49,400 bases of DNA from an uncultured Alphaproteobacteria bacterium (lineage in GTDB: Bacteria > Pseudomonadota > Alphaproteobacteria > HIMB59): assembly GCA_902529795.1 (NCBI GenBank), contig CABZXY010000005.1, forward strand, positions 1-49,400. Reading direction: 5' to 3'. Positions 27,666 to 39,084 of this stretch are shown piece by piece. Under the pieces are notes generated by a model. The model made no database searches. It saw nothing but the letters and a program-made list of their open reading frames with translations, and was not told the DNA's origin. How positions within the stretch are numbered: position 1 is the first letter of the stretch; the number at the start of each line of letters is the position of its first letter. Position numbers and translations under genes: made by a program.

Positions 27666-29119
27666 TATAATATTCCTATAGATATACTGGCATCAATCAT
27701 GTCAAAAAGAAGTTTTGGATAAACACCTAGTAAGACTGTTAAAAAGGCTAGGCAAGTAAAATAAAAAATTTCAATATTTGTTAAATCTGTAAGTTTTTTA
27801 ATATCAGCTTTCACATTTCCAAAATTTACGTTCTTATACAAGAGCAACATATATGAGGCTCCTAAAATAACCCCTACGGCAGTGAAGATTGTTAAATATA
27901 CGTTCACACTGATGGTGGACATGATTACAAGAAACTCTCCCACAAATCCACTTGTCCCTGGTAAGCCAACAGAGGAAAGCATAAAAACCATAAAGAAAAA
28001 GGAATATCTTGGCATAATATTAGTCACTCCACTGTAATCAGCTATCATTCTAGTATGATGTCTCTCATAAACGACTCCAACAATCAAAAATAAAGCAGCA
28101 GAGACTATTCCATGGCTAATCATTTGGAAGTATGCTCCATTCATGCCGTCTTGAGTTAAGGTAAATATTCCAATTGTAACAAAACCCATATGCGCTACAG
28201 AGGAGTAAGCAATCATTTTTTTCATATCCGTTTGACGAAGAGCAACAATCGATGTGTAAACAATAGCGATACAACTAAGACTAAAAATTAAAGGTTGAAA
28301 GTAGTAAGAGGCAAATTCAAAGAATGGAATGGATAGCCTCATAAAACCATAAGCACCTAATTTTAATAGAACTCCTGCAAGAATTACTGATCCACTAGTG
28401 GGGGCTTGAACGTGGGCATCCGGTAGCCAAGTATGAAATGGAAACATTGGAACTTTTACAGCAAAAGATGCGAAGAAACATAAAAAGAGAATTAGTTGAA
28501 TATTTTCATCAAAAACAAATTTAGAAATGACTTCAATATTTCCTGTATTGGTAATTGAAATAATATAAATAATTGCAAGTAACATTAAAACTGAACCAGC
28601 TAATGTGTATAAAAAGAACTTGAAAGTTGCGTAAAGTCTATTTTCTCCACCCCATATACCAATAATTAAAAACATTGGGATTAAAACTGCCTCAAAGAAG
28701 ACGTAAAAAATAACAATATCGATGCTTACAAAAACACCAATAATGAAACTTTCAAGCAAAAGAAAATAAATAACAAATTCTTTAACTCGATTTTGAATTG
28801 AATTCCAAGAACAAAGAAGACAAATAGGGACTAAAAAAGTAGTTAAAAGAATAAGAGGTATAGAAACACCGTCTACACCTAAATAATAATTAATATCAAA
28901 TTTATCAAACCAAGTATGAAACTCAGTGAATTGATATCCATTTTGAGACTTATCGTAAAAGATTGGAAGTAATAAACTTAAAAGAAATTCACCTGTCGTA
29001 ATCCAAAGACCTGAAGCAAATATTGTTTTATTTTTTAATTGTGCACTGTTTGATAGTGAGAGTGTGAGAGCTCCAATTAAAGGAGTTAAAATAAGAAGCG
29101 ATAAAATTGGAAAACTCAT
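27665..29119 (-). CDS. nuoM: NADH-quinone oxidoreductase subunit M
   Basis: Antiporter-like proton-pumping subunit, 484 residues, about 14 helices. Landmarks are FFEAVLIPMFLIIGIWGG near 142, KVPMFPFHTWLPDAHVQAPT near 225-244 (channel Lys and the broken helix), KKMIAYSSVAHMGF near 300 and GLPGTSGFVGEF near 390. It starts with ATG 1 nt after nuoL and its stop overlaps nuoN (TAATG). Fully normal for the family. Confidence 0.97.
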   Translation of the reverse strand: MSFPILSLLILTPLIGALTLSLSNSAQLKNKTIFASGLWITTGEFLLSLLLPIFYDKSQNGYQFTEFHTWFDKFDINYYLGVDGVSIPLILLTTFLVPICLLCSWNSIQNRVKEFVIYFLLLESFIIGVFVSIDIVIFYVFFEAVLIPMFLIIGIWGGENRLYATFKFFLYTLAGSVLMLLAIIYIISITNTGNIEVISKFVFDENIQLILFLCFFASFAVKVPMFPFHTWLPDAHVQAPTSGSVILAGVLLKLGAYGFMRLSIPFFEFASYYFQPLIFSLSCIAIVYTSIVALRQTDMKKMIAYSSVAHMGFVTIGIFTLTQDGMNGAYFQMISHGIVSAALFLIVGVVYERHHTRMIADYSGVTNIMPRYSFFFMVFMLSSVGLPGTSGFVGEFLVIMSTISVNVYLTIFTAVGVILGASYMLLLYKNVNFGNVKADIKKLTDLTNIEIFYFTCLAFLTVLLGVYPKLLFDMIDASISIGIL

Positions 29120-29120
29120 T

Positions 29121-31037
29121 TTATGAAACTGAAATATAAAAAATAATTGTTATGAATAAGGTAAAACCTGTGATGATAATAAAGGTATAATCAAAAATAA
29201 AACCTGATTGAAACCTTTTACAAGCTTTAGCTATACTGGATACAACGGAAGCACTACCATTTGGTAAAAAACGATCAATAAATCCTTGATCTATTTTATT
29301 CCATAAAAACTTACCTAAATCATAGATCGGATTAACAAATACCTTGTTATAGAGCTCATCAAAATACCATTTATTTAGTACAAATTGATATATTGATTTA
29401 AATTGAGATTTAAGCGATTCTAGCTTTTGTAAATTAAATCCATAATAGTAAACAGCTAAAGCTACACCTATAGCCACAAAAGATTTTGATAAGATCGTAA
29501 AGATTGAAGAGTATGAGTGTTTTTCATTAGCTAAATAAATTATTCCATTCCAAAACTCCTTTGACCCATAACCAGAAAGAAGATTATTAAAAAAGTATCC
29601 AGCAAAAATAGCACCAATAGATAGCAAAATAAGAGGTGTTAACATGACAATTCCAGACTCGTGAACTTTGTTATAATCGTAATCGCCTTTGTACTCACCA
29701 TGGAAAACTTTAAATATCAATCTAAAGGAGTAAAAAGCTGTCATAGCTGATACAATAGCCAGAATTATATAAACAAGTGAACCTAGTTGATCTAAATTAA
29801 AAGAAGAGCTCAAAATTAAATCTTTTGAAAAATAACCAGAAGAATAAGGGAAACCAATTATTGCCAGGGTACCAATCCACATCATAATTGCAGTAATTTT
29901 CATTTTTGAGAATAAATTACCCATCTTGTCCATGTCTTGCTCATCATGAACTCCATGAATTACCGAGCCTGAAGAAAGAAATAATAAAGCCTTAAAATAG
30001 CCATGAGTAATCAAATGGAAAATTGCAATGTTAAAAGCACCTAGACCACAGGCGACGAACATAAAACCTAGTTGGCTACATGTAGAATAAGCAATGACTT
30101 TTTTTATATCTTTTTGAAAAAAGCCTACTGATGCAGCAAAGAAAGCAGTGAGTAATCCAATGATTAAAATGAATGTCATGACAAAATCAGACATCACCAT
30201 TAACTCGGAAAATCTCACAGTAAGAAATACACCTGCCGTAACCATAGTTGCTGCATGAATTAAAGCTGAAACAGGAGTAGGCCCCTCCATAGCATCTGGA
30301 AGCCATGTATGAAAACCAAACTGTGCAGACTTACCCATCGCCCCAATAAATAAAAAGAAGCAAGCGAAGGTGAGAGTGTCTATACTAAAGCCAAAGAAAT
30401 TAATATGGAACAAAGGTAGGTACTCTCGATTTTGAACTATTTCATTGATCGATAAAGTATCTAAAAAAATATAAAGAGTGGCTATACCGATTAAAAAACC
30501 AAAATCAGCAACTCTATTAACTAAAAATGCTTTCATTGCAGCTAGGTTAGCTGATTTTTTATGGTGCCAAAAACCGATTAACAGATAAGAAGCTAAACCT
30601 ACTCCTTCCCAACCAAAGAATAATTGAATGAGATTGTCACTAACTACTAAAGCGACCATACAGAAAGTAAATAAACTTAAGTAAGTCATAAAGCGAGTTT
30701 TAGACTTATCGTGAGCCATATATTCAATAGAATAAATATGAACGAGTGCCGAGACTGTTAAAACTAAAGTTAACATAATCAAGGTCAGTGAATTGACTGC
30801 GATACCCCAGTTAAAAAATTGTCCAGAGATTAATAACCAATCTAAGACGGGAATAATAACTTCAGCTGTGCCAGAGCTATAAAAGTTAATAAAAAAATAC
30901 CAGCTTAGAACTGCAGACAGAGAAATTAAACCAGAAGAAATAACTTGAGCAAATCTTTCGCCAAAAAATATACCGGAAGGATAAGTTATTATAGTTGATA
31001 ATAAGGGTAAGAAAAAAAGAAGTTTATAGCTTAGCAT
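29121..31037 (-). CDS. nuoL: NADH-quinone oxidoreductase subunit L
   Basis: Largest antiporter-like subunit of complex I, 638 residues with the C-terminal lateral helix (HL) that spans the membrane arm. Seen are FFGWEGVGLASYLLIGFWH near 140, KSAQFGFHTWLPDAMEGPTP near 235-254, HAATMVTAGVFL, KKVIAYSTCSQLGF near 310 and the amphipathic C-terminal region around residues 530-590 (FKSIYQFVLNKWYFDELYNK). The stop shares its bases with the nuoK TAATG join. Length is typical (610-640). Confidence 0.97.
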   Translation of the reverse strand: MLSYKLLFFLPLLSTIITYPSGIFFGERFAQVISSGLISLSAVLSWYFFINFYSSGTAEVIIPVLDWLLISGQFFNWGIAVNSLTLIMLTLVLTVSALVHIYSIEYMAHDKSKTRFMTYLSLFTFCMVALVVSDNLIQLFFGWEGVGLASYLLIGFWHHKKSANLAAMKAFLVNRVADFGFLIGIATLYIFLDTLSINEIVQNREYLPLFHINFFGFSIDTLTFACFFLFIGAMGKSAQFGFHTWLPDAMEGPTPVSALIHAATMVTAGVFLTVRFSELMVMSDFVMTFILIIGLLTAFFAASVGFFQKDIKKVIAYSTCSQLGFMFVACGLGAFNIAIFHLITHGYFKALLFLSSGSVIHGVHDEQDMDKMGNLFSKMKITAIMMWIGTLAIIGFPYSSGYFSKDLILSSSFNLDQLGSLVYIILAIVSAMTAFYSFRLIFKVFHGEYKGDYDYNKVHESGIVMLTPLILLSIGAIFAGYFFNNLLSGYGSKEFWNGIIYLANEKHSYSSIFTILSKSFVAIGVALAVYYYGFNLQKLESLKSQFKSIYQFVLNKWYFDELYNKVFVNPIYDLGKFLWNKIDQGFIDRFLPNGSASVVSSIAKACKRFQSGFIFDYTFIIITGFTLFITIIFYISVS

Positions 31038-31348
31038 TAATCTCTTAATTGATTGATCTTCGTAACATCAATTTCTCCCTTATTTCTGAAATAAATCACT
31101 AAAATTGCTAAACCAATAGCAGCTTCTGCAGCAGCTATTGTAAGAATGAAAATTGAAAATACTTGGCCGTTAATATCATTAAGAAAGACAGAAGCAGAAA
31201 CAAAATTAATATTTGCGGCTAATAAAATAATCTCAATACACATTAAAATTAAGATCATATTTCTTCTATTTAGAAAAAGACCAAAACAACCAATAATAAA
31301 AACAATCAATGATAAGATAAAAAAGTGGTTATAAGACAGGCTACTCAT
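31037..31348 (-). CDS. nuoK: NADH-quinone oxidoreductase subunit K
   Basis: Small three-helix complex I subunit with two conserved membrane glutamates, seen in MCIEIILLAANINF and AAAEAAIGLAILV. An open frame extends to 31381, but I place the start at the ATG at 31348: it gives the normal 103-residue length, begins MSSLSYNHFFILSLIVF as NuoK proteins do, and overlaps the nuoJ stop by 8 nt in the ATGAGTAG pattern also seen at the rpsB-tsf join. Confidence 0.96.
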   Translation of the reverse strand: MSSLSYNHFFILSLIVFIIGCFGLFLNRRNMILILMCIEIILLAANINFVSASVFLNDINGQVFSIFILTIAAAEAAIGLAILVIYFRNKGEIDVTKINQLRD

Positions 31349-31943
31349 TGTAATTGATGCCCTCACCTGACTTGGTCTCAACTAATTTAATTCGATCTTT
31401 AGAGTATGTTGTGTTTTGTTTATCAATATTTTGTCTTTTAATTGAAGGACGATAAACATGGGTTAAAACAATGGCCCCAATCATCGCTAACAAAAGAACT
31501 ATGCCGCTTAATTGAAAATCAATAAAATACTTAGTGTATAATACGTTGCCAATCTCCTCAGTATTATTAGAAGATTTAACGATTTCGCTTATATTTGACT
31601 TTGAACTTTTAAAGACAGTAAGATAAATAATTTCAGCTAAAATAACACCCGCGAATAATAAAGCTAAAGGAACATATCTTTTAATGTTGAACATTAAAGA
31701 AGTTATTTGAATATCCAACATCATCACCACAAATAAAAAAAGAATTGCAACTGCGCCGATATAAACAATTGCTAAAATAATCCCTACAAATTCAGCACCA
31801 ATTAAAATGAATAAAAAAGTAGAATTTAAAAAAGCTAAAACCAAAAATAAAACTGAGTTAACAGGATTTTTTGAAAAAATTACAGAAATACATGTCACAA
31901 TTAAAAACGATGCAAAAAAATAAAAAGTCCCTAAGAGAAACAT
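31341..31943 (-). CDS. nuoJ: NADH-quinone oxidoreductase subunit J
   Basis: Membrane subunit with five helices; its third helix (AIVYIGAVAILFLFVVMM near residues 58-75) contains the pi-bulge that switches during turnover. The 200-residue length is normal. The extra-membrane loop between helices 4 and 5 is hydrophilic and low in conservation (SSKSNISEIVKSSNN). ATG start shares base 31943 with the nuoI stop. Confidence 0.96.
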   Translation of the reverse strand: MFLLGTFYFFASFLIVTCISVIFSKNPVNSVLFLVLAFLNSTFLFILIGAEFVGIILAIVYIGAVAILFLFVVMMLDIQITSLMFNIKRYVPLALLFAGVILAEIIYLTVFKSSKSNISEIVKSSNNTEEIGNVLYTKYFIDFQLSGIVLLLAMIGAIVLTHVYRPSIKRQNIDKQNTTYSKDRIKLVETKSGEGINYNE

Positions 31944-32431
31944 TATCTAAACTTACTATCCCTTTGAATATTTTCACTTATTTGCTTTTCCCATATATCT
32001 CCATTACGTAATAACTTTTCTTTATCGTATAAAAGCTCTTCTCGTGTCTCAGTTGCATATTCAAAGTTTGGTCCTTCCACAATCGCATCAACCGGGCATG
32101 CTTCCTGACAAAGACCACAATAAATACATTTCGTCATATCGATGTCATATCGAGTTGTTCTTCTACTTCCATCAGGCTTAGGTTCAGCTTCAATAGTGAT
32201 TGCTTGTGCAGGACAAACAGCTTCACAAAGCTTACATGCTATACACCTCTCTTCTCCATTAGGATATCTTCGAAGAGCGTGTTCACCTCTAAATCTTGGA
32301 CTCAATGGACCTTTTTGATTAGGATAATTAATAGTCACTTTAGGTTTGAAAAAGTATCTTAATGTTAAAGCTAAACCTTTCATTAACTCAAATAAGGTAA
32401 AAGATTTGATATATTTAGTTATAAAAGACAT
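31943..32431 (-). CDS. nuoI: NADH-quinone oxidoreductase subunit I (8Fe ferredoxin)
   Basis: Carries the two 4Fe-4S clusters N6a and N6b. In 162 residues two CxxCxxCxxxCP motifs are seen: [16 protein letters not shown] and [16 protein letters not shown], separated by about 40 residues. The start region [16 protein letters not shown] is standard. It shares base 32431 with nuoH and base 31943 with nuoJ. Confidence 0.98.
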   Translation of the reverse strand: MSFITKYIKSFTLFELMKGLALTLRYFFKPKVTINYPNQKGPLSPRFRGEHALRRYPNGEERCIACKLCEAVCPAQAITIEAEPKPDGSRRTTRYDIDMTKCIYCGLCQEACPVDAIVEGPNFEYATETREELLYDKEKLLRNGDIWEKQISENIQRDSKFR

Positions 32432-33429
32432 CAGCTAGGCAACAATCCGAAATAAAATAAAAATGAAGATGTAATAACAACCCATACTAAAGTTAGTGGT
32501 AAAAATATCTTCCAACCAAGTCGCATTAGCTGATCATATCTATATCGTGGGAAGGTTGCTCTTACCCATAAAAATACAAACAAAATCAAGAAAACTTTTA
32601 AAACAAACCAAAAAATCCCAGGAATAACATTTAAAGGAAAAATATCTAGTGGCGGGTACCAACCACCTAAAAATAGAATAACTGTAAGTGAACTCATTAA
32701 AATCATATTGGCATACTCTGCTAAGAAAAAGAGACCAAAGGAGATTGAGGAATACTCAGTAAAGAAACCTGCTACAAGGGTAGCTTCATCTTCGGGTAAA
32801 TCAAATGGTAGTCTATTTGTTTCTGCTAGAGCAGAAATTATAAACACAACGAACATTGGTAATAAAGGTATGGCAAACCAAAGATTTTTTTGACTTTCCA
32901 CAATATCAATTAGATTTAGCGAGCCTACACAAATTAAAACTGTGATAATAACAAAGCCTATTGAAACTTCGTAAGAAATCATTTGAGCTGCTGATCGAAG
33001 TGCACCTAAGAAGGGGTACTTAGAGTTACTCGCCCACCCTGCGATTATTACACCGTAAACACCAAAAGAAGAAACAGCAAAGAGATATAAAATTCCAATA
33101 TTAATGTTGGCTATAACATAAGTAGAACTAACAGGTATAACTGCCCAAGCAATTAAACTTAAAATTAAAGTCAACATGGGGGCAAAAATAAATAAAAACT
33201 TATTGGAACTAGAAGGAAGTAAGTTTTCTTTTGTAATTAATTTAATAACATCTGCGAAACTTTGAAGAATTCCAAATGGACCCACAACGTTTGGACCTTT
33301 TCTTAACTGCACTGCGCCAAGTACTTTTCTTTCTAAATAAACGAGCAAAGCAACAGAGACAAGAACCGGGACTATAAAGCTAAATATTTTTAAAACTCCA
33401 ATAAAAATTTCAATTGTCATTGTATCCAT
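32431..33429 (-). CDS. nuoH: NADH-quinone oxidoreductase subunit H
   Basis: Membrane subunit at the quinone-binding site, 332 residues with eight helices. Typical segments are [20 protein letters not shown] near 30-50, [20 protein letters not shown] near 130-150, [20 protein letters not shown]-type loop ([20 protein letters not shown]) near 205 and a [16 protein letters not shown]-terminal loop. The ATG at 33429 or the one at 33420 (MTIEIFIG) may be the true start. It is 2 nt from nuoG. Confidence 0.98.
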   Translation of the reverse strand: MDTMTIEIFIGVLKIFSFIVPVLVSVALLVYLERKVLGAVQLRKGPNVVGPFGILQSFADVIKLITKENLLPSSSNKFLFIFAPMLTLILSLIAWAVIPVSSTYVIANINIGILYLFAVSSFGVYGVIIAGWASNSKYPFLGALRSAAQMISYEVSIGFVIITVLICVGSLNLIDIVESQKNLWFAIPLLPMFVVFIISALAETNRLPFDLPEDEATLVAGFFTEYSSISFGLFFLAEYANMILMSSLTVILFLGGWYPPLDIFPLNVIPGIFWFVLKVFLILFVFLWVRATFPRYRYDQLMRLGWKIFLPLTLVWVVITSSFLFYFGLLPS

Positions 33430-33431
33430 AA

Positions 33432-35468
33432 TTATGCTGATTTCTCCAATAAGGTTTTTGAGAGAATTTCCTCAACACACTTAGCCATGGTGATAGAGTT
33501 TTTAGAGATCACGTCAGCCATATAAAAATTATTTATTGGGTAAGTAGGTTTACAGTTTTCAATCTGGTTATTATCAGATGTATCATCAGATTTTTGAACA
33601 GAGATAATATTATTCCAAAATAATAGTTCAGGATAATTTTTAGATAAATCTTCTCTTAAATCTTCAAAACTTTCAATTTCAAAAGGTAGTGATAATTGGT
33701 TAGATAATTCCTTTAAAATCGACCATTCTTCTTTAGCTTGTCCAATTGGGTTATGACATTTTTTAGCCTCTTGTGGGCGTCCCTCAATATTGACAAAAGT
33801 CCCATATTTTTCAGTATAAAGAGGTGTAGGTAAGACAATATCCGCTTTAAAAGCACCTTCATCACCGTGATGTCCAAAATAAATTTTAAATAAATTTTCA
33901 TAATCAGAATTTGCAATGACTTCAGAGCCAAAAGAAAGAACAATATCAAAATCTTTTTTGTTGATTGAACTAAGAGGCTGGCAGTCAATATTTATTGTAT
34001 TCCCTATAAGAAGATTGCCAATTCTTGATGCATGAGGTGTTAAGAAATTTAAATTATTTTTTTTATCTGTAATAATTTTATTCTTATAAGAGAATTCAAA
34101 TAATGCTTTTAGTGTTTTGATATCTTGGATATTCGAAAGAAAACCAGAACCGATAATCATTAAAGGGTTTTTTGATTTTTTTAATGCTTTTTGTAAATCC
34201 TCTGAATTTAAATTAGATAAATCTTCGCCTAGTTGATGGGTTGGATAGTTTAAGTCAAGATTTTCACCAATATTAAATATTTCAGCAAAATTATTATATG
34301 CCTTAAAAATTTTATGATTGATTATGGGGGCTTCTATTCTTGGGTTCGTTCCTCCAATTATGATTAAATCAGCATTTTCTATTTCTGTTAAAGGGGTATT
34401 AAAACGAATGCTTTCAACATTATTTTGAATAATTGCTTGATTGTCAGTTCTGCATTCTACATTGTTATCACCAAAGTTCTTCATAAACTTCTTAATGGCA
34501 TATCCTGTTTCAATATCCACCTGATCACCAATTAGAGATAAAGGTTTTGATTGTTTTAGTTTTTGCTTAAGAGATTTAATAGCATCTGACCAAGATACAG
34601 GTTCTAAAGTTCCGTTCTTTCTGATATATGGTTGATCTATTCTTTGTTGGTAGTAACCATCATAGTTAAATCGAACTTTATCAGTTATCCATTCTTCATT
34701 AATTAAATCATTCGATCTTGGGGTGACTCGAAGGATTTCTTGAGCACGACTATCTATCCTAATATTGGAACCTACAGCATCAAAAATATCAATGGAGTCT
34801 GTTCTTTTTAATTCCCATGGACGAGCTTTAAATTGATAAGGCTTGCTAGTAAGGGCTCCTACTGGGCATAAATCAATTACATTTCCAGACAATTCAGATG
34901 TAATTGACTGCTCTAAGTAAGTAGTGATTTCAGCATTTTCACCCCTTCCTAACATCCCAAGTTCAGGGACACCCGCAACCTCCGTTGCGAAACGAACACA
35001 ACGTGTGCAATGAATACATCTTGTCATTATTGTGTTCACGAGAGGGCCCATATTTTTATTATCAACCGCTCTTTTATTTTCTTGATAACGTGATTTATCA
35101 AAACCATAATACATTGCTTGGTCTTGAAGATCACACTCACCCCCTTGATCACAAATTGGGCAATCAAGTGGATGGTTAATCAGTAAAAATTCCATAACAC
35201 CTTTGCGTCCAGCATTAACTTTATCTGAATTAGTGATAATGGACATTCCTTCCATTAAAGGCATAGTGCAGGAAGAAACTAGTTTTGGTGCTTTTTCAAT
35301 TTCAACCAGACACATTCTACAATTTCCAGCTATTGATAGTTTATCGTGATAACAAAATCTTGGAATTTCTTCACCAGCTATTTCACAAGCTTGCATCACA
35401 GTTAAGTTTTTATCAACTTGAATTTCTTTATTATTAATTTTGACATTAATTAATGAATCTTCACTCAT
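33432..35468 (-). CDS. nuoG: NADH-quinone oxidoreductase subunit G
   Basis: Iron-sulfur subunit of the peripheral arm, 678 residues. The N-terminal region binds clusters: [18 protein letters not shown] (2Fe-2S N1b), [19 protein letters not shown] (N5 with its His ligand), and [20 protein letters not shown] and [17 protein letters not shown] (N4). The rest is a degenerate molybdopterin-oxidoreductase domain without its cofactor. The extra N7 cysteines are not seen, as usual for alphaproteobacteria. It overlaps nuoF by 4 nt. Confidence 0.97.
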   Translation of the reverse strand: MSEDSLINVKINNKEIQVDKNLTVMQACEIAGEEIPRFCYHDKLSIAGNCRMCLVEIEKAPKLVSSCTMPLMEGMSIITNSDKVNAGRKGVMEFLLINHPLDCPICDQGGECDLQDQAMYYGFDKSRYQENKRAVDNKNMGPLVNTIMTRCIHCTRCVRFATEVAGVPELGMLGRGENAEITTYLEQSITSELSGNVIDLCPVGALTSKPYQFKARPWELKRTDSIDIFDAVGSNIRIDSRAQEILRVTPRSNDLINEEWITDKVRFNYDGYYQQRIDQPYIRKNGTLEPVSWSDAIKSLKQKLKQSKPLSLIGDQVDIETGYAIKKFMKNFGDNNVECRTDNQAIIQNNVESIRFNTPLTEIENADLIIIGGTNPRIEAPIINHKIFKAYNNFAEIFNIGENLDLNYPTHQLGEDLSNLNSEDLQKALKKSKNPLMIIGSGFLSNIQDIKTLKALFEFSYKNKIITDKKNNLNFLTPHASRIGNLLIGNTINIDCQPLSSINKKDFDIVLSFGSEVIANSDYENLFKIYFGHHGDEGAFKADIVLPTPLYTEKYGTFVNIEGRPQEAKKCHNPIGQAKEEWSILKELSNQLSLPFEIESFEDLREDLSKNYPELLFWNNIISVQKSDDTSDNNQIENCKPTYPINNFYMADVISKNSITMAKCVEEILSKTLLEKSA

Positions 35469-36736
35469 GATGCTTTTCTTTTTTGATTATATTTCTTTAA
35501 TAATTCTGTTTTGAAATTTTTAATTAATCCCTGGATGGGCCAAGCCGCAGCATCACCTAGTGCGCAAATGGTGTGACCTTCAATTTGTTTAGTAACATTT
35601 TCAAGTAACTCGAGTTGCTCTGGTGATATCTCGCCTCTGACAAGTTTTTGCATCATCCTAAACATCCATCCTGTACCCTCTCGACAAGGAGTACACTGAC
35701 CACAGCTTTCGTGTTTATAAAAGTGAGCAAATCTCTCAATGACTTGGGTAATATCATGGTTCTTGTTTACAACAATGACTCCTGCAGTACCGAGACCTGA
35801 TCCATTATTTCTAAGATCATCAAAATTCATCAAAACAGTTTCACAAACCTCTTTTGAAAGCATTGGTGTGCTAGAACCACCGGGAATAATTGCCTTTAAA
35901 TTTTTCCATCCACCCTCAACTCCACCTGCATGCTTTTCTATTAATTCTTTTAAAGGAATTCCCATAGCCTCTTCTATAGTGCAAGGATTGTTTACATTTC
36001 CAGATATACAAAATACTTTTGTGCCCGTGTTATTCTCAGCACCTATTGATTTAAACCAGTCAGATCCCCTTCTTAAAATTGTTGGAACAACTGCAATTGA
36101 CTCAACATTATTAATAGTTGTTGGCATTCCATAGAGTCCAGCACCTGCAGGAAAAGGAGGTTTTAATCTTGGTTGGCCTTTTTTTCCTTCTAAGCTCTCT
36201 AATAAAGCAGTTTCTTCTCCACAAATATAAGCACCCGCTCCTCGATGGACATAAAGATCAAAATCATAACCGCTTCCACAAGCATTTTTTCCTATAAGTT
36301 TGTTATCGTAAGCTTCAGCAATTGCTTTTTCTAATTGGACATATTCGTGATGATATTCACCTCTAATATAGATGTAACACTTAGTAGCTTGTATAGCATA
36401 AGAAGCTATTAAACAACCTTCGATCAAAGTATGAGGATCATTTCTAATAATCTCTCGATCTTTACAAGTACCTGGTTCGGACTCATCTGCATTCACAACT
36501 AAATAATGTTGTTTGCCAGTATCTTTTGGCATAAAAGACCATTTTAATCCTGTAGAAAATCCAGCACCTCCTCTACCTCGAAGCTGACTCGATTTTACCA
36601 ATTCAATAACATCATTTTGACTTTTGGATAAAATTTCTTTGGTGTTAGACCAAGATCCTCTTTTTTTGGCACCCTCTAAGAAGGCATCTTCAAATCCATG
36701 AAGATTTTGAAAAATTTTATCTTGATCGCTAAGCAT
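35465..36736 (-). CDS. nuoF: NADH-quinone oxidoreductase subunit F
   Basis: NADH- and FMN-binding subunit with cluster N3. The frame is open to 36769, but I place the start at ATG 36736 ([14 protein letters not shown]), the normal family beginning, overlapping the nuoE stop by 8 nt. The 423-residue protein has [17 protein letters not shown] near 54 (NADH), [20 protein letters not shown] near 170, [14 protein letters not shown] near 85 (FMN), [15 protein letters not shown] near 345 and [12 protein letters not shown] near 388, which supply the four cluster cysteines. Confidence 0.97.
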   Translation of the reverse strand: MLSDQDKIFQNLHGFEDAFLEGAKKRGSWSNTKEILSKSQNDVIELVKSSQLRGRGGAGFSTGLKWSFMPKDTGKQHYLVVNADESEPGTCKDREIIRNDPHTLIEGCLIASYAIQATKCYIYIRGEYHHEYVQLEKAIAEAYDNKLIGKNACGSGYDFDLYVHRGAGAYICGEETALLESLEGKKGQPRLKPPFPAGAGLYGMPTTINNVESIAVVPTILRRGSDWFKSIGAENNTGTKVFCISGNVNNPCTIEEAMGIPLKELIEKHAGGVEGGWKNLKAIIPGGSSTPMLSKEVCETVLMNFDDLRNNGSGLGTAGVIVVNKNHDITQVIERFAHFYKHESCGQCTPCREGTGWMFRMMQKLVRGEISPEQLELLENVTKQIEGHTICALGDAAAWPIQGLIKNFKTELLKKYNQKRKAS

Positions 36737-37316
36737 TTTCTGAGCTCTTTCTTCCCTTTTGAGAACCAATTTTATTTGGAATATTATTTTTAATATTTTC
36801 TATAATTTGTTTTGTCGACTCTTGATCAAGGTCTTCATAAAAATCATTATTAATTTGTATCATAGGTCCATTTGAGCAGGCCCCTAAACACTCAACTTCC
36901 ACAACAGTAAATAAATTATCTTCACTCGTTTCATTAATTCCGCATTTAGCTTGTTTGCATATTGTATCTGTTATTTTATCCGAACCTCTTAGCCAACACG
37001 GTGAAGTTCGACAAACTTGAATTAAATTTTTACCAACAGGTTGAGAATTATACATTGAATAAAAAGATGCCACTTCTGTAACTCTTATCTTTGGCATTTG
37101 AAGTGTTTCCGCAATCGCCTCAATACACTCAATACTAACCCAATTTTTATTCTGTTCTTGGGCTAAGTACAGTAAGGGCATAACTGCACTTTGCTTACGT
37201 TCTTTAGGGTAATTGGAAATAATTTTTTTAATTTCTTTTAAGTTTTCTTTAGACCATTCAAATTTTTCACCTGAACGAATAAAATTATTTGATAATCCTG
37301 GATGATTACCACTCAT
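36729..37316 (-). CDS. nuoE: NADH-quinone oxidoreductase subunit E
   Basis: Thioredoxin-like subunit that binds the 2Fe-2S cluster N1a. In 195 residues the four ligands are seen in [12 protein letters not shown] near residue 102 and [15 protein letters not shown] near 143. The helical N-terminal part contains [16 protein letters not shown] and [13 protein letters not shown]-terminal tail of about 20 polar residues follows the domain. It overlaps nuoD by 4 nt. Confidence 0.97.
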   Translation of the reverse strand: MSGNHPGLSNNFIRSGEKFEWSKENLKEIKKIISNYPKERKQSAVMPLLYLAQEQNKNWVSIECIEAIAETLQMPKIRVTEVASFYSMYNSQPVGKNLIQVCRTSPCWLRGSDKITDTICKQAKCGINETSEDNLFTVVEVECLGACSNGPMIQINNDFYEDLDQESTKQIIENIKNNIPNKIGSQKGRKSSENA

Positions 37317-38488
37317 CGATCAATTTCTCCAAAAACAATATCAAGACTTCCCAAAATTGAGGGAACATCAGCTAATTGATGACCTTGAGATAAGAAATGT
37401 AAAGCTTGAAGATGAGGGAAGCCAGGAGCCCTTAATTTACATCTATAAGGCTTAGAGCTTCCATCAGAAACAAGAACAACACCAAACTCTCCTTTAGGTG
37501 CCTCAACTGCACGGTAGGTAATACCTTCAGGTACACGATAACCCTCAGTAAATAGTTTGAAATGATGGATGATTGCTTCCATTGAGTTTTTCATCTCAGA
37601 TCTTTTAGGTGGAGTAATCTTGTTGTTTTCAACCATCACGGCACCGGTTGGTATTTGATTAATACACTGAAGAATAATTTTTACGGACTCTCTCATTTCC
37701 TCCATACGTACTAAATAACGATCATACGTATCTCCTGTCTTTCCAACAGGAATTGAAAAATTTACTTTATCGTAAACATCATAAGATTGGGACTTTCTTA
37801 GATCCCACGCAACACCACTTGCGCGAAGAACAGGACCACTACAGCTTAATCTAATAGCATCTTCTTTGTTCAAAATTCCTATATCAACCGAGCGTTGTTT
37901 GAAAATTCTATTTTCTGTTAGTAGTTCTTCGAGAGTATCAATGAACTTTGGAAAATTTTCAAAATAAACTTTCATTTTTTCTAAAAGACCATCAGGTAAA
38001 TCTTGATGAACACCCCCAGGCCTAAAATAAGCAGCATGGAAACGAGCACCAGAGACAGCCTCATGAAACTCCAACATCTTTTCTCTTTCTTCAAATGCCC
38101 AAAGCATTGGTGTTGCCGCCCCAATATCCATGGCGAATGCAGGGATATTAAGTAAGTGATTTAAAATTCTTGTTACTTCAGCAAACATGACACGAATATA
38201 TTGTGCCCTTTCAGGTGCCTGAATATTTAAAAGATCCTCTACGGCAATTGCAAAAGCATGTTCTTGACACATTGGAGATACATAATCAAGTCGATCAAAA
38301 TACGGTATGGCCTGAGTATAAGTTTTTTGCTCAATAAGTTTTTCTGTACCTCTATGCAATAATCCAATATGAGGTTCTGCTTTATTAACAACTTCGCCTT
38401 CTAATTGAACAAGTAATCGAAGAACTCCATGTGCAGCTGGATGCTGTGGACCAAAGTTTAGAGTTACAGGTTTAAAATTTTCAGACAT
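37313..38488 (-). CDS. nuoD: NADH-quinone oxidoreductase subunit D
   Basis: 49-kDa-type subunit that forms the quinone pocket with NuoB. The frame extends to 38533, but the ATG at 38488 gives the family start [21 protein letters not shown], with the quinone-site His in HPAAHG, and lies in a TAATG join with nuoC. The resulting 391 residues are standard. Also seen are [12 protein letters not shown] near 55, [10 protein letters not shown] near 80 and [20 protein letters not shown] near 330. Confidence 0.97.
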   Translation of the reverse strand: MSENFKPVTLNFGPQHPAAHGVLRLLVQLEGEVVNKAEPHIGLLHRGTEKLIEQKTYTQAIPYFDRLDYVSPMCQEHAFAIAVEDLLNIQAPERAQYIRVMFAEVTRILNHLLNIPAFAMDIGAATPMLWAFEEREKMLEFHEAVSGARFHAAYFRPGGVHQDLPDGLLEKMKVYFENFPKFIDTLEELLTENRIFKQRSVDIGILNKEDAIRLSCSGPVLRASGVAWDLRKSQSYDVYDKVNFSIPVGKTGDTYDRYLVRMEEMRESVKIILQCINQIPTGAVMVENNKITPPKRSEMKNSMEAIIHHFKLFTEGYRVPEGITYRAVEAPKGEFGVVLVSDGSSKPYRCKLRAPGFPHLQALHFLSQGHQLADVPSILGSLDIVFGEIDR

Positions 38489-39081
38489 TATTTTTTTAAT
38501 TCTTTTTGAATAGTATCTTTCATACCTTCCCAAGGGCTTTCATTGTCGAAGTCTCTAAATTCTTGTTTTAAACTAACTGGTTCATATACAACTTTTTTTA
38601 AATTTTCATCGTAACGAACCTCTTCATATCCAGTTAAAGGAAAGTCTTTTCTTAAAGGATGGCCTTGGAAATTATAGTCATTCATTAATCTTTGGAGATT
38701 TGGATGGTTTTTAAATTTAATACCAAAAAGGTCATAGCATTCTCTCTCATACCAATCAGCACACTCAAAAATTTGAGTTATAGAGTCAATATTTAAGTCT
38801 TCTTCGGAAATATTAGTAAAAACGAATAACCTTTTATTAAACTTTAAACTCAAGAAGGTATAAATAAGTGTATAGCGCTCATTAGAGTAAGCTGTTTTTG
38901 AGAGAATGTTATCAGTGGCAGTGATATCAACTAATTGCTCATAAAGTAATTCTTCATCTTCTTTTACTTTTTGAACAACTTCTATTATCGACTCTTTATT
39001 AACTAAAATGTTGTCAACACCAGACCGAATAGGAAAATGAAAATTACCGACTGAATATTTTTGAAGCAAATTAGGAGACAA
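38488..39081 (-). CDS. nuoC: NADH-quinone oxidoreductase subunit C
   Basis: 30-kDa subunit of the peripheral arm, 197 residues, with the marker [27 protein letters not shown] region (seen in parts near 132-158) and [15 protein letters not shown] near 161-175. The start is TTG at 39081, 3 nt after the nuoB stop; no ATG is available at a sensible position. Separate nuoC and nuoD genes are as in other alphaproteobacteria. Confidence 0.96.
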   Translation of the reverse strand: MSPNLLQKYSVGNFHFPIRSGVDNILVNKESIIEVVQKVKEDEELLYEQLVDITATDNILSKTAYSNERYTLIYTFLSLKFNKRLFVFTNISEEDLNIDSITQIFECADWYERECYDLFGIKFKNHPNLQRLMNDYNFQGHPLRKDFPLTGYEEVRYDENLKKVVYEPVSLKQEFRDFDNESPWEGMKDTIQKELKK

Positions 39082-39084
39082 AAG

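Noticed and set aside
35739-36134. 131-codon plus-strand ORF
   Set aside because: Antisense to the well-conserved nuoF; no motif, and the open frame follows from codon bias.
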